DNA of 64,000 nt from Apus apus (taxonomy: Eukaryota > Chordata > Aves > Apodiformes > Apodidae). Position 1 is the first letter of the stretch. Each line of letters starts with the position of its first letter. The DNA lies in contig NC_067312.1 in assembly GCF_020740795.1 (NCBI RefSeq), forward strand, positions 54,455,905-54,519,904, read 5' to 3'. Below, piece after piece: positions 14,931-26,640 of the stretch. The position numbers were made by a program, and so were the translations under genes. The notes under the pieces are model-generated. The model saw only the letters and a list, made by a program, of their open reading frames with translations. It was not told the origin of the DNA and searched no databases.

Positions 14931-16006
14931 GGACTGTATTACTGCAATTATTTTTCCTTGGAAAATATTGGAAAGTGTAGTTGCCCAATATTGTAAGCTT
15001 CAGCCTCTTCTCTCTTCAGCAGTGCCTGGAATGTGCAAAAAAACCCATGCAAGAATTATTTCTAAAGTTATGGTGAAGATTATTTTGTAAATCTAGGTTT
15101 GAACAAGATGGGAAGAAACAACTAGAAAGTATTTTCTCTAAAGTAAAAGTAGATTCAGCAAATTGAGAGAGTGAAATTTAGGTACTACTAATGGCTATGT
15201 TTTGCTGTTGGCATTAGCGGAGTAAGGATTTCACTCTGACAGCTTTCTAAGTTTGCTTCATACAGTTCCCTTATTCTTGGAATATTTTTTTTAGCTAATA
15301 TCTCCAGGGCAAAACTCTCCATCTTGAAATCATTCCCAAGCATATTTCTTCAAATAGGTGGTATAGTGTGTACTTAAATATTTTGTTTACCCAGAAGGTG
15401 TTTACAGAAAAGCTTTTTATCCGTGGTTTATTTTCCCAAATATAGTTAGCTTGAGACCTGTTTTGATAAACCATGATATGTATTTGTGGAATCTTAAAAG
15501 TAAGAAAGCATCGCTAGTCCCTGTCAAACTAAGTATTGCTACATTGTATATTGATGTATTTTTTAAGTTCTGTGGCTTCCCTATAGGTGAGATGCTACAT
15601 TCTCTAAAAATTCAAGGTTAAATTTCTTAATTAAAGTGCCTAACTCCTAGTACAGGTTATTTAATTTACATTTTCTCTGTTACTGCCTATTGTTATATCT
15701 CTTGGTGGTACAGCAAGGTCAACACAGCATTAAATGCTTTCATTAATTAGATCAGACTCATTCATGAAAACACGAGATCAGGGCAGATTCCTCTGGTACA
15801 TTGTACCGCCTTCTGAAAACACTGATCTCTGACTGAGAAGATTTCTGTAACGCTCTTGCCTAGCAGGGCAAAGGTATATATAAATCTGAGTCAAACCAAA
15901 AAAGAAAAAGTGATTTTTGGGTTAGATTTGCAAAGAATAGACTTATTTTACTTTATTATTCACTAGGTAGGGGAAAAACAAGTATACTAAAGAGTGCATG
16001 CTAATG

Positions 16007-16040
<34 letters not shown>

Positions 16041-16882
16041 AGACATTAATACAGTGAAAGCCTTATGAAGTCCCAGATTTAAGAAATGTGAAATCCCAGG
16101 ATAAGAAATGCGAAGAGAGTGATGTTAAAAAGACACATTTGGAACACCCAACAATTTCTTAGGCTTCAGATCAAACTTCTATTAACCCACAATTAATGCT
16201 AATATGCCAAGCCAGTATTTTCACTGGAACTGATTAAATCCGTAGGTCGGTGTTAAAGTTTTCTGACTATACCTCTAGTAAAGACTAAACAGAATTTTCT
16301 GACAGTAACTTATTTTGAATAAGCGACGATTCAAACACTTTATTGTAAAAATACCTCAATCCTAAGAATATAAGTAGCTTTTTTAAACAACTTAGGAATA
16401 TGAATATGTCTCTGGTAAAAAAAGAATTAACTTTCACAATTACTGAATCATACCAAGTATAATATTAATGAAATAGAAATAAGCATTAAAATATTTACTA
16501 AAATATTGTGGTTAAGCATAGTGCATGTTGATTTATTTCTTTTGTATAAGTTCCTGTATTATTATTACAGTACAATATGCATGAAGCTGATCAGTAGTAG
16601 TGAGTAGTAGTAAATATTAATCTGTACACATATAATTTTATGGCAGTTGATACTTTTCATACAGACCATACCAGTTAAAGCTGAAGTCTGCTACTGCTTC
16701 TGAGAAACACACTGCTAATTCTGCATACATGTTTTATTTTTAGTTTAGCATACATATATTTTCTTTTCACTTCTTTTCCAGATTCAGGTTTTGCAGAAGT
16801 GTCAGAGTTCAAAAAAAGGAGATTGTCGTATGAAAGAGTCCCTGGAAGGAGGGATGGACAAACACGTCTTAAATTCTTCTGA
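2106..16882 (+). CDS. SHOC1: SHOC1 (shortage in chiasmata 1), C-terminal 12 coding exons
   Basis: Meiotic crossover factor, the vertebrate ZIP2-like XPF-family protein that works with SPO16 on recombination intermediates. Exons: 2106-2178, 3599-3668, 4262-4446, 4990-5095, 6628-6736, 7980-8101, 8999-9092, 11447-11578, 12901-13050, 13745-13916, 14122-14679, 16782-16882 (stop TGA 16880-16882). All are flanked by AG/GT and all phases join, giving 623 residues. Residues about 48-250 form the XPF-nuclease-like part (for example [20 protein letters not shown]). The classical ERK nuclease motif is not seen, as expected for this family. Exon 9 carries a helix-hairpin-helix-like segment ([12 protein letters not shown] to [12 protein letters not shown]). 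The 558-nt exon encodes a polar, probably disordered tail, and the protein ends in a basic [20 protein letters not shown] block, which I recall as conserved with human. The gene is partial: the N-terminal portion lies before the window. The donor at 3669 (GTAGGT) was chosen because the next in-frame GT would include a TAG stop. Confidence 0.93.
5777..5824 (+). repeat. (GATA)12 microsatellite
   Basis: Twelve perfect GATA units in the SHOC1 intron between the exons ending at 5095 and starting at 6628. A perfect array of this length is likely to vary in length between individuals. Confidence 0.97.
5993..6017 (+). repeat. A25 homopolymer
   Basis: Run of 25 A in a SHOC1 intron. No retrogene or SINE body is recognisable upstream of it. 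Confidence 0.9.
6911..7176 (-). mobile_element. CR1 LINE 3' end (short, 5'-truncated)
   Basis: Reading the minus strand, the CR1 3' UTR runs toward its tail near 6911-6935 (ATTCTATGATTTGTGATTCTC). On the plus strand the typical sequence TTGGAGAAGACCTTTAAGAT, followed by CATCAAGTCCAACC, is present. Inserted antisense in a SHOC1 intron. Confidence 0.88.
9360..10805 (-). mobile_element. CR1 LINE, 1.45 kb, 3' half with decayed reverse transcriptase
   Basis: The minus strand carries the CR1 ORF2 reverse-transcriptase C-half. [20 protein letters not shown] lies at about 10140-10205, followed by a segment reading KFADENKL where active CR1 elements have FADD, so a catalytic aspartate is replaced by glutamate. 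Further upstream in the element are [22 protein letters not shown] residues (about 10420-10480) and [11 protein letters not shown] (about 10525-10560). The reading frame is split over at least three frames. The 3' UTR and tail lie at 9360-9650. It sits antisense inside the SHOC1 intron 9093-11446. Confidence 0.9.
13261..13562 (+). repeat. Polypyrimidine tract with (TTCCC)11 core
   Basis: Eleven perfect TTCCC units at 13271-13325, then about 235 bases of degenerate C/T sequence (CCCTCC, TTCCTT motifs). It lies in the SHOC1 intron between 13050 and 13745. The long open frames across it on both strands come only from the stop-free composition. Confidence 0.95.
14899..14926 (+). repeat. T28 homopolymer
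   Basis: Run of 28 T in the last SHOC1 intron; equals a poly(A) on the minus strand. No SINE or retrogene body is recognised next to it. Confidence 0.9.
16007..16037 (+). repeat. A31 homopolymer
   Basis: Run of 31 A in the last SHOC1 intron (14680-16781), which otherwise holds unremarkable AT-rich sequence. Confidence 0.9.
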
Positions 16883-17131
16883 ATGGGATGGGGATTTCCA
16901 TGTTACACATACTGTTTAAAATTCTTAATCTCTTTGAAGGGAAATAGATAAAATTAGCCTTTTTGCGTTGATTTTAAGAGAGTAATTAGAGTTTGGGAAT
17001 CCTTCCTAATTCAGGATTCTGTTGTATGTTTTTAAATTTTACTAAACAAACTAGTTCCTTGAACTTGGAGAATTGCCGCTTCTCTGTTCTCATGAATGAT
17101 ACAATGGTACTTTATCACTATTTATAAAAAA

Positions 17132-17137
17132 AATAAA
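17132..17137 (+). terminator. Probable SHOC1 polyadenylation signal AATAAA
   Basis: AATAAA lies 250 bases after the SHOC1 stop codon, in an A-rich context. It is the first canonical signal downstream of the stop, so a short 3' UTR of about 270 bases is likely. Confidence 0.65.
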
Positions 17138-20100
17138 ATATGAATTTAAAAACAGACAGTGAAGCTCATAGATTTTTCAAAGCACTTATGTTTGCTCTCT
17201 GACAATGCAGCTTTCTGAACTTAAAGATGGACTAGGTCTGTCAGAATCATGTGAAGTCTTAAGAACTTTCTTGCACTTGAAACTGACTCTCTGTATTTGT
17301 CCCTTGGGCTAAGTTCCATTTCTCTCACAGCTCCCTTAGAAACTGTGTGTTGAGCCTTTAATCATAACCAAGCTACACAAACATGGACCACATGTGAAAG
17401 ATGTGTGTAAATTTAGGATTCTAATAGATTTGATTCAGAGAACTAAGCTGTGACCATAGCTGTTGGTGTAATCTGGTGGAGGCCATTTGCTGACATCCCC
17501 ATCCTTTAGCAGGCAGGGAGATGAGTCATCTGGGAGGCAGTGCCAGATACTGTAGGTTACAGCTGGAAGAGCTAAGAGATTTAAAAAAAAAAGTCATCTC
17601 AATTGCAAGCTACAGAAGAGAGAGGATAGAATTGTAGCTGAACCCTCACTTTCCATCTAGAGATTTGGCAACAAAACTGGAAATATCTATGAGAGCAACG
17701 GTAGACAGTAACTCCATTCTGCTGCAGAAATGCAGACGTGGTTTGTGCAGGATGCCTGCCAGCTCCAGTGTCTGTTCAGTGGCCTTCAGCTGAGATGATT
17801 CAGCTTTCAAACTCACAGATCTTTTAAGTTTGATGCAATAACAGAAAGGGGGCAGGTGGGGCAGAAGAAAAAAGAAAAGAAGCCCACCAAGTTTATGGTT
17901 TACGCTTGCAGTAAAATATTTTCTTGACATTGATTTTTATTAACTGTAAACTCACTGTTTGGAAAAATAAAACCAGCACTTACAGGAGAAGGCTCCAGTC
18001 CCTCAGAGAAAATGGAGTGCTGATGTTTAGCTGAGGATTTTGTAAAGCTATGATGACAGCACTAATAGCAATTTTAGTTCACAGTAATATCCCAAGATTA
18101 GTTGTACCCCAATTGTTTGCAAGACTTCAGAAAAAAAAACTTTCAAGTGTAACATAAAAAGACCTTTAGTAGAATTGCAAACAAGCCAGTGTTTCCATGT
18201 TTTGCCCAGAATAAAAGAAAGACTTAAATAAAAATTGCAGTTTGCTTACTATTTCTGGCCCATTTTTGTGGTCACTTGACCTAACCATTTTCCACCTCTT
18301 GGCATCACAGGTTTGGCTCTTTTTTTCAGAACTGTTTCTCAAATTGCTGATCCCAGGAATCTGTTCTTTTAAGCGTGCACTGCAAAGTCTCAGATTATTG
18401 TAGTGGAGTAAATTATAGTTGCGACTGCCAAGTGATGAATTTACGTCCTTTCCCACAGGCAAAGGCTGACACCAGAACTTCCACGTGAACAGTCATGGAA
18501 TGCAACCTCAGATAATTTTTGGATCACGTAGAAAGCAAAGGCATGCTGCCTACATTAAAAAAGTTATTTACATTTTCTTTAAATGCCAGTGTTGTCTGCA
18601 TTGAGTTTCCACTGGATGGAAAAAAGTCTGCACTCACTTAGTTACCAGGATCATAGTGGAAAACAAGAAAAGGGGCTTGCAATGACCAGTTGCTTTTACT
18701 GTATTTGTTTATGACTCTCAGTCTCTCTCAGATATGTACACATTCCTTCCATTTGTTTAATGTGGAGGAAAATTATTATTGCACTATAAAAAGGCACTTC
18801 CCCCTGCCTCCTAAATCATCTCTTAACTATGAAGGATTAGGAAGCAACTAATTCTGACACAAAAATATGCAATACAAAAACTAATCACCAGTCCTCCATC
18901 AGTGGGTGGGGACACTGAGTTCTTGGATCAAATTTGTAAACTGCTCAGTGTCCAGGCAGGTGGCACCTGTAGATGGGGAAGACCCTTGTTGATGGACTGA
19001 GAGAGGACAGTATGAAAAGAGAGCCTTGTGGCTCATGAGAAGCACTGAGTGTAGATGGGTGCACTCACTTAATTTGCTCTGTCATGGGCATCCTGTGGGA
19101 CCTGCTGCCATGAGACTGGTATAAAGGTCTCTCGTGCAGTGTGTGGAGAGCTGAGATCTCAGCTGACAAGCCCTCTTGGATAGTCTTTAGTAGAGGAAGC
19201 TGTTTGTCCATCCCACTGCAAATGACACCCGCTAGAGCATAGCCAGCAAAATGTGATCCTTGTCCCTGTCTAAGCCATCCCAGTGTTCAGTTCAGCAAAG
19301 CAGTGTAAACTCACCTGCAGCTGGAGGTGAGACATTGTCCAGTTGACCAAGCAGGTAAGAGACACCCTGTTCTTCTGCCTACAGCAGCAGACATCTATCC
19401 AGGCTTATTTGTCAGGTTCCTCGGTTACCTCAAAAAAGGGGACCTGCAAAAGCTGAGCTGCTTCATTTAGCCAACACAGAATAACCAGCAGTGGCACGCT
19501 CCATAAAACTGACCCCCCATGGGAACCCAAGAGACTCAATGCCAACCAACCCTGTTCTGAAATTCATTCAGACACCCAGCTTTTGTCACAGACCCTCTGG
19601 GAGGGCAGAGGTGGCACTGCTGCCACCTCATTCCTCTTCCTGCCTGTACCCAGCAGCAAAGCTGCAAGCTGCCCTGAGAGCAAAGGGGTGCTGCAAGCGC
19701 ACTCATCTAAGAGACTGGAATCTGTGCCTCCATCCCATGGGACTCCAGAATAAGCACCACACTTGCAGGTACCACACTTGCTCCCAACCCCTCCCACAAC
19801 TGCTGAACAGGTTTTGCACTCCCGGTGCAAGATGTGGGTACAGTCAGGACCTGCAGTAAGATCACATTTCTACTCCTCCAACACATGTTGGCTGCAGTGC
19901 TCCAGCTGAAAGAAACCACGGGGAGCTGGGCAGGACAGCCAAGAGACAACAGCAGTTGACTGGCTGGCAGGGGCTGCTCTCTCCTGCACAGTGATTTGGC
20001 AGCTCCTTATGCCAGCTCAGCAGCCACTCCAAAAGCAAAGCTCCAAGAGAGGACAAAGAGCAGGAAAGCAGAGGGGACTGGGGAGGGACACCAATGTGAG

Positions 20101-20809
20101 AATAGAGGAGGTTTCGTTGCAGGAGATAAATAAGAAGGGATTGCCTGGGAGGAAGTGGCCAGCAGCCAGGTGTTCAAAGGCTTTCGATGCCTACTCTCAT
20201 CCCTCTCCCTTTCTCCCCAGCTTGAGCATTTTTACCTCAATCTGAGCCTCTGATCACCTCTGTGAGAGTAAGAATAGTCATGCTTCCTCCAGGCTTCCGC
20301 AGCATGCACGTGTCAAGTTTTAAGAGGAAAACTGCTATATTCAAATAGCCTAACATGGAAGGAAGCCAGAACGAAGAAAAGCTCTCAAGGAAGGACATTC
20401 TCTGTATTTAGAGGCACAATAAGTATTGGCAGTATTATGACTCTTATTTCAGTGTCTTCCTGCGGGACAATAATAATGAAAATCTTTTGACAAGGACTGA
20501 ACTGCCTGGAGGACAATCATTGCCCCATTCAGTTGGTATTAACACAAATCAAATACTCAGATTGCAAACTACTTATTTACTTATGTGTAAGTGAGCCTAG
20601 TAATACGTTACTATTTACAAAACAGTTAAAATAGGATTTTTCTACTAATAAGACACATTTTCTAAAAATCCAGCAGCCACCTTCTCTTCCAAAAAGCCAG
20701 ACAGCTTGAGGCCTCCCTTCGCACTGCAAGATCAAAGTATCCTTTTCCTTACAATATCTGCTGTTTGTTACAATTAAACAATGAGTTCAAAGACATTGGC
20801 CAAAGGAAT
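17138..20809. other. Intergenic region between convergent SHOC1 and GNG10
   Basis: No exon, known repeat or RNA gene recognised. GC content rises around 19.4-20.2 kb, where small open frames occur on both strands with no similarity I can name. This is probably ordinary intergenic DNA, possibly with an unannotated non-coding transcript. Confidence 0.5.
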
Positions 20810-22137
20810 TTTATTTCCAAACTTCTAAGATTAATACAAACAATAGAAAGTAGAAAAAAATGAAAAATCTATTAAAAAATTAGTTGTCCTTGTAAAAGTG
20901 CTCTATAAAAAAACTGAAGGCAAATGACCAAGCACATATTAGAAAGTTTTGTGTGTTGTAAACCTTGACAACAATGCATGCAACTATCTTTGGGTGTTCG
21001 TGGATTTTTAGTGTCCGTTTGGTCACATTTTATAAATACCAAGGAAAATTTCACCAGGGCAGTACTTTTACAAATACAAATTGAGGAGAAGTATTACAGA
21101 TTAGACGTGCTGTAAGAAACATGCCTTAGGAACCAAGACTGCACTACACATTTTGTCCAGCAGTTTCTAATATGTGTAATTTATTGACTTAGATGCACTT
21201 GAAAAAAACTGTAGTTGGTTCCAGATCTCGCTAATGGAAGCAAAATTCCCTTTGAGAACATTACTTCATTACTGACAGCATTTAGCTTTAAACTTTAACA
21301 ATTCACTTTTTGGATTTTAATTTTGGAAAAAAAAACAACAGCTTTTACTATTATCCTGGTGTAACAGTTTACCAAGATAGAAATAAGTAATTTAGTAAGA
21401 GTTCTGTGCTTTTCTTTTCTAAAACACAAATTTCTCAAATAGTATTTGTATAGTTAGCATATACTAACCAGCATAGTAATAATGGTGATGATTATGAAAA
21501 GTTACATTAATAAACTTTACGAGCATTAGGAAAAGGTAGTGAAGTACAAATACAGAAGAACAAACATAAATATCTAGGACATGGTTTTAGCCACCCAAAA
21601 AGTTAGGACACAGAGAAAGACTTTAGTATGAAGGAAAGGCAGTTGTCATTCATGTTATGCTTGAAGTCAACTCTCTGATGACCTCCCCTGTAAGAAGAAA
21701 AAAAGGTTTATTAAATGTTGTCTTCCTAAGCAGATATATTTCCCTTACAAGCTGTAATACAAAATGCTGTTTTGCATCAAGAAAAGTGAGTAACTACTTT
21801 TCTTTTTTGGATATTGGTAACCTTGAATATTATAAAAAATGTTAATTGGCTTTTTTACTTTGCTCTCATTTTTTATTATCCTAAAATAACTAAATAATGA
21901 TAAGCCAGGCAGTTAGTCAATAACAGAAGCATAAGTACTATCATTTTTGTCTTTTCTGCAGGAAGAATTGCTGGTAGCACCTAAATAAAAAATATTTTCT
22001 GCTTGTGCTTTCACCCCTGCCCAATTTTTTCCAAAAGAGCATCTCATGCTTTGCCTTATTCTTCAAGCTGGGTGCATGGGTGTTTTTTATGTCTGGCTGG
22101 GTCAAACACAGTCACGTGTCACAGACATTATTTTATT
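20810..22137 (-). terminator. Candidate GNG10 polyadenylation signals (three)
   Basis: Minus-strand AATAAA hexamers lie at 22132-22137, 21707-21712 and 20810-20815, respectively about 250, 675 and 1570 bases after the GNG10 stop codon. Sequence alone does not say which is used. Confidence 0.4.
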
Positions 22138-22383
22138 ATTTGGGACACCACTGATCACCCTATAGGTGCTCAAACACAAAAAGCAACCAACCAAAGAAAA
22201 AACCTTCATAAACAAACCACCCTCTAAAAAGAGCAATAGGTTCAATTTCCACTTCTAGAAGAAACAAAGTAGTACCAGCAGAACTCAATTATTTAGGCAA
22301 CTATTACCATATGCCCTTATCCCTCCTAGGGCCTGACTTTCAAATCAAAGTTGTTGTGCTATGTGTGACTTTATTACCTGATT

Positions 22384-25300
22384 TCAGAGCAGAGCACAGG
22401 ACCGGGGTTCTCGAAAGGGATTGCTCCCTGCAGGAACCCCAACAAGCAGGGCATCTTTGCAGGCATTTTGCATACAGTACTGCTGGAGTTCTGCAGCTGC
22501 CTGGGAGACCTGTGTGAAGGAAAAAGGAAAACAAATCCAGAGAGGAAACTAATTGATTCAACAAACATCTATCAGGCACTTCCTCTTGAATAACCATTAT
22601 CAAACAGAGCTGGAGAGCAGCCAAGTCAGCTCTTGGATTCTAAAACACCAAGTAAATCAGGACAGATGCACATTTACAGAGCTCTGATGCAACACGCATG
22701 AAATAACGTCCTAGTGATGAACCAGAGGACTGTGAAGGATTGAGGTACAAGTGCAATGGAATTTGTCCTCATTAAAATGCAAAGGGCTGTGATCACAATA
22801 TTTTCCAATCTAGTGTCCTTTTTCATGTTTATATTTCAAGTCTTATATCTTTGGATAATTTATAAAAAGGATTTTTATTTCCAAACCATTAAGCAACACT
22901 GAACATAACAAGGAATGAAAGCAAAATAGATTAAGATGAAAAGCTTTGTAAGTCCAAAATGCCACCTTCCCCCAGCTGTGAAGTGAGAGTTTCAAATCAA
23001 CACTCTGGCCCCCAGAGCTGCAGAATATCCCCGGGAACCTAAAGGCAAGATGTCTCTAGCACTGAATTCCCCTCCCCTCCTGGTGGACAGCAAGACAGTG
23101 GTGTCCCTGTGCTTACTAAAGAAAATGTAGGGCAATTCCCAATTTCTCAGGCATGCAGTGGTAACAGCTGCAGGGAACTGTCCAAATCCATGCTGTCTGC
23201 TACATTTTTTTTTCAAAAGGAAATTCTGAGTATATTGGTGGGAAATGAAGTTCCCTGCTCACCTCACCTCTTCATTGCAGGACTCCTGAAACACTGATTT
23301 TAATTCCAACACGGTTTTGCAGTGTTGCCAGTGGAGGGACAAGGCAATAGCCTGAAGGATCATCCACACTTTCCAGCCTCCTGATCGAAGGGGCCACACA
23401 GGAGACCTGATGGGATTTTGGTTCTAGACCATCACATCTAACAACACCTGGAAGCACTTGGGAAACGCGGCCTCGCGCAGCTTCATTTGCTGTTCCACTG
23501 CTGTCCTCTTCACCACTTCCCAACTCTCCTCCCAGCAGCTGTCTGTATTTCAGGGAGTTCTTAACAGAAGCAGTTTCCTGACAGCCTCCCAGGTTCTCTT
23601 GAGTGGAGTGCAGAGAGAACTATCCACAGCTAGTCAGTGGGTCCAGTCCTTGAGGAGGGTCTGTTTCTGGAGGCTGCAAAGGTCTTCCACCCTGCCCAGC
23701 CCCCTGGGCCCCCTGCAGCACGGGCACCCTTGTCTCAGCCACTGTGCTGCCCGTGCCGGTACCGGACTGTGCAGCCCCCGGGCAGCAGGCAGAGGTGGTG
23801 CCACTTGCCAACACACTGATCAGGCCAAAGCTGCATGGAGCTTTCTCCCGGGAAAATGGGCAGAGACTTGTTCAGGGTCTGGCTTGCACTGCGAGCACAG
23901 CACAGTTAGCAGTTCCTCACTGTGTCTCCTGGCACTTCTCTGCCAAACTCTGCAGCATGTACTGAGCTATATGCCTACCCTGGTGCTTCTGGAAAGGCAC
24001 AAACCTGATTTTTGTCATCTGTCTGAGTGTTACCTGTACACCAGCAGAATCTTGTTCTAGGACGGATCTGCCTGCTCTCAATTCTCTTATGCCCCTGTAA
24101 CATTCCTCGCTCCTCCATTTCACACAAAAAGCACCAGGGTTTCTGCCGTGTTTTGTCTCAAGACAAACCCACTGCCTCTGGCAGCCTCCTGCATGCAAAT
24201 GTGTGTGGGTACTTCTTTCCTACTTGGCTTCCTCTTTCTGAAAATATTGTTCCTGTCTGCTTTTTCAGCTGACAGGGTAAACAAAATCACCACTGGAGCT
24301 TGGTAGTGTGGTATGTATTTTTAAAAATCCTTTCATAGCCAGCTTCCATCTGAAAACACATTGTATATTCAAAGCAGCCAAAATGTTTTCTCCTATCTCT
24401 GTGTCTGCTAAAACTGATCCAGATAATTTTTCACCAGCTGAATACAGGCTTCACTCTTTTTACACTGCATGTCAACAAAACTTAGGTGGCACTTTTTATA
24501 AGACACACTTTTAATCACAGATCATTTCACTTGTGATTATAAGAAGACACTAACACGTTCCTAGAACAGCAGATCTGGAGACAGATTGCTATGCAGAATG
24601 CTGCATGGGAGATGAGACGGAGGCCTCAGCAAGGCCAAGCTTTCCCGAAGTAGAAGCAAACCCCTAATAAACGTGTGGCCTTGAGAAGCTCAGAGCATGT
24701 TGCTGCCACAAAGTAACCCCTAACAGACTACAAACTGTATTTTTTATACTCCCTCCCCACTCATAAAAAACCACAACCAAAACAAAACACAAAACCAAAA
24801 CACAACACACAACACAACAAACAAAAACGTGGAGCCGGGGGGTATATGACTCAAAATGAGCAGGGACAGAGATCCAGGCTACTGCTGGAGGTTTAAAGCA
24901 ACATAAATGTGTGGTCATCGTTTCTGTGTTAGACAATATCCCTCTCGCCACAAGGGCCCATGTTTTTACTCCGCATTGTGCCGTTTCTCACGGATTCCCA
25001 CACACCACGGCAGTGATAAGTCACTTCTGAAACATCTGAAAACTCAGTCCTTACTTGTAAAATTTAGTAATATTAATGGATTGGGAAAATGTCCAAAACC
25101 CACAGTGGTTTCACCTTGCAACAGGCACTTTAAAATTTTCACCCGTCCGGGACATGAATGGTATTCTAAATTGTTTTAAAATCAATTAGCAACGTCCCTG
25201 CAGCTCATGACACTGACACTGTCGTCAGACCGAGGAAGCTGGTGTTCTGTGACTGGCCAGAGAAAAAATGGCGAATGTATGGAGGTGATGAGAGAAGAGG

Positions 25301-26094
25301 AAAGTGCAGGATACAAATTAATTCGACCTTTATCACTTCACAGCCTATGCTGGATTTTTCAGGTGGCTGGAAAAGGGGGTTTTAGCAGAGCAGCTGTGGA
25401 TCCCAAGCACCCCCCTGCCCCCACCTGCTGGGAAGGGAGGGAGAGCGGTCTTGGACCGCTCTGCATGGGCGCCTTGGACAAAAGAAACACAACCAAGCCT
25501 TTGGGAGCTGGCAGGCAGCGGGGCGGCCTCGCCAGCCAGTCTTTTGTCTGGAAATCTGCTAGCGGGAGGACGTGCATGCATGCGTAGGAAATCGCCGGCT
25601 CTGCCCAAGCGTGTCAGCGGGCACCGACCGACACCGGGCACCGACACCGGGCACCGACACCGGGCACCGACACCGGGCACCGACACCGGGCACCGACACC
25701 GGGCACCGACACCGGGCACCGACACCGGCCCCCGGCGGGATGGGCGGTGAGGGGGTCTGCTGGCTCCCCCGCCACGAACTACTCCCGATTACCGTGCTTG
25801 CTCGTGCAGAGTTAATGAGGTGCTGCTGCATTATCCCCCACAGCTGCTCCCACCCGGGAGCGGCACTGCCCGCACCCCCGGGCCCGCAGCCCCTCCGGGC
25901 ACGGCCCCCCCGACCCGCTCCCTGGGCGGCCGGCGGGGACAAATAGGGAAGCAATAAACGTCCGGAGGAGCAACTCGCCTCCCCGCTCCCGGCACCCCCG
26001 GCCCCGGGCTCACCTTGATCCTCTCCACGGCCGCCTCCAGCTTCAGCTGCTCCACCAGGCGCTGCATGGCGCTCAGGCTGCCGCCCGACGACAT
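22384..26094 (-). CDS. GNG10: GNG10, G protein subunit gamma 10 (complete, 2 coding exons)
   Basis: Gamma subunit of heterotrimeric G proteins. It forms an obligate dimer with a G-beta subunit on the inner face of the plasma membrane. Exon 1 coding 26014-26094 (ATG at 26094-26092, [20 protein letters not shown], ends ERIK with a GTGAGC donor); exon 2 22384-22509 (starts [12 protein letters not shown], stop TGA at 22386-22384). Total 68 residues, the length I recall for human GNG10, and nearly identical to it. Residues about 10-35 form the N-terminal helix that pairs with G-beta, NPFREPRS is the usual gamma motif, and the last four residues, CALL, form a CAAX box whose final leucine predicts geranylgeranylation. 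The intron is phase 0 and about 3.5 kb. The gene lies head-to-tail behind DNAJC25 on the same strand and converges with SHOC1. Confidence 0.97.
24766..24829 (+). repeat. A/C low-complexity tract
   Basis: Degenerate AAAACC/ACAAC/ACACA sequence of about 64 bases in GNG10 intron 1, with no strict period. Confidence 0.8.
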
Positions 26095-26290
26095 CCCCGG
26101 GCCGCCGGCAGCACAGCGGCAAGCGGGCAGCGCGGCTCGGCTCGGCTTGGCTCGGCTTTCCGCGGCTGCAGCGAGGCCGCCCAGGGGAGGGGACCGGCCC
26201 TGGGCAGGGACTGCTCCGCCCGCCGCCCCCCGCACCGCCCCCCAGGGCCGGACTGGTCCCACCGCTCCTAAGGGCTGAGGGATCACGGTG
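25560..26290 (-). promoter_or_regulatory. GNG10 CpG-island promoter region
   Basis: GC- and CpG-rich sequence spans GNG10 exon 1 and continues into the start of intron 1. No clear TATA box lies upstream of the start codon. Transcription probably starts within about 200 bases above 26094, as expected for a broadly expressed gene with a CpG-island promoter. Confidence 0.7.
25621..25726 (+). repeat. 13-bp minisatellite, 7 perfect units (GGGCACCGACACC)
   Basis: Seven identical 13-bp units occupy 25636-25726, preceded by a degenerate unit at 25621-25635. Each unit has two CpGs. The array starts about 290 bases into GNG10 intron 1. The perfect identity of the copies suggests a young or length-variable array. 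Confidence 0.96.
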
Positions 26291-26325
26291 CTGTGGGGCG
26301 GCAAGGCTTGGGGGTTAGCATGGGA

Positions 26326-26640
26326 CAGGAAGGAAGGAGGGAAGGAGAAAAAGGAGGGAAAGGGTGGAGGGAAAGGGAAAAAAACTGGGGGGGGAACGGA
26401 AAAGGGAAAGAAGGGAGGAGGGAAGGGGGGAGAAAGGCTAAAAAAGGGGGGAAAGGAGAAAAAAAAAGGGGAAAAAAAAAGAAGGAAAAAAGGTAAAAAA
26501 GGGGGATCAAGGGCAAAAAAAGAGTGAAAAGGGATAAAAAGGAAAGCAAGGACAAAAAAGAAAGGAAAGGAGAAAAAAGGGGGGAAAGGAGTAAAAAGGG
26601 GAAAAGGGAAAAAAGAAGTGGGGGAGAAAGAGAAAGCATG
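26326..26640 (+). repeat. Homopurine (G/A) tract of about 315 bp upstream of GNG10
   Basis: Almost entirely G and A on the plus strand, with only scattered T and C. It starts about 230 bases upstream of the GNG10 start codon, just outside the CpG island. There is no strict unit; blocks of GGGAAAGG and GAAAAAAGG recur. The long open frames over it are compositional. Confidence 0.93.

Larger units (their letters stand above)
22510..26013 (-). other. GNG10 intron 1
   Basis: Non-coding intron sequence. A GC-rich stretch at about 23.3-24.1 kb carries an unbroken 200-codon plus-strand frame (23458-24060) with no recognisable protein features and no conserved motif; I treat it as chance. An A/C low-complexity stretch (24766-24829) and a 13-bp minisatellite (25621-25726) are listed separately. 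Confidence 0.75.

Noticed and set aside
16007-16037. Poly(A) as the tail of a processed pseudogene
   Set aside because: No gene-like sequence and no polyadenylation signal stand in front of it, and no target-site duplication is apparent.
19491-20245. Overlapping small frames in the SHOC1-GNG10 intergenic region
   Set aside because: Open on both strands at once, no recognisable protein features; probably composition.
23458-24060. 200-codon open frame in GNG10 intron 1
   Set aside because: GC-rich region open in several frames on both strands; composition is Ser/Leu/Cys-rich, with no domain, no splice context and no recognised homologue.
25621-25726. CRISPR-like array
   Set aside because: Units are contiguous 13-mers without spacers, in a vertebrate gene; it is a minisatellite.
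25559-26122. Minus-strand 187-codon frame overlapping GNG10 exon 1
   Set aside because: It is a different frame from GNG10, fed by the 13-bp repeat and CpG island; the real coding frame is [10 protein letters not shown]...ERIK ending at a good donor.
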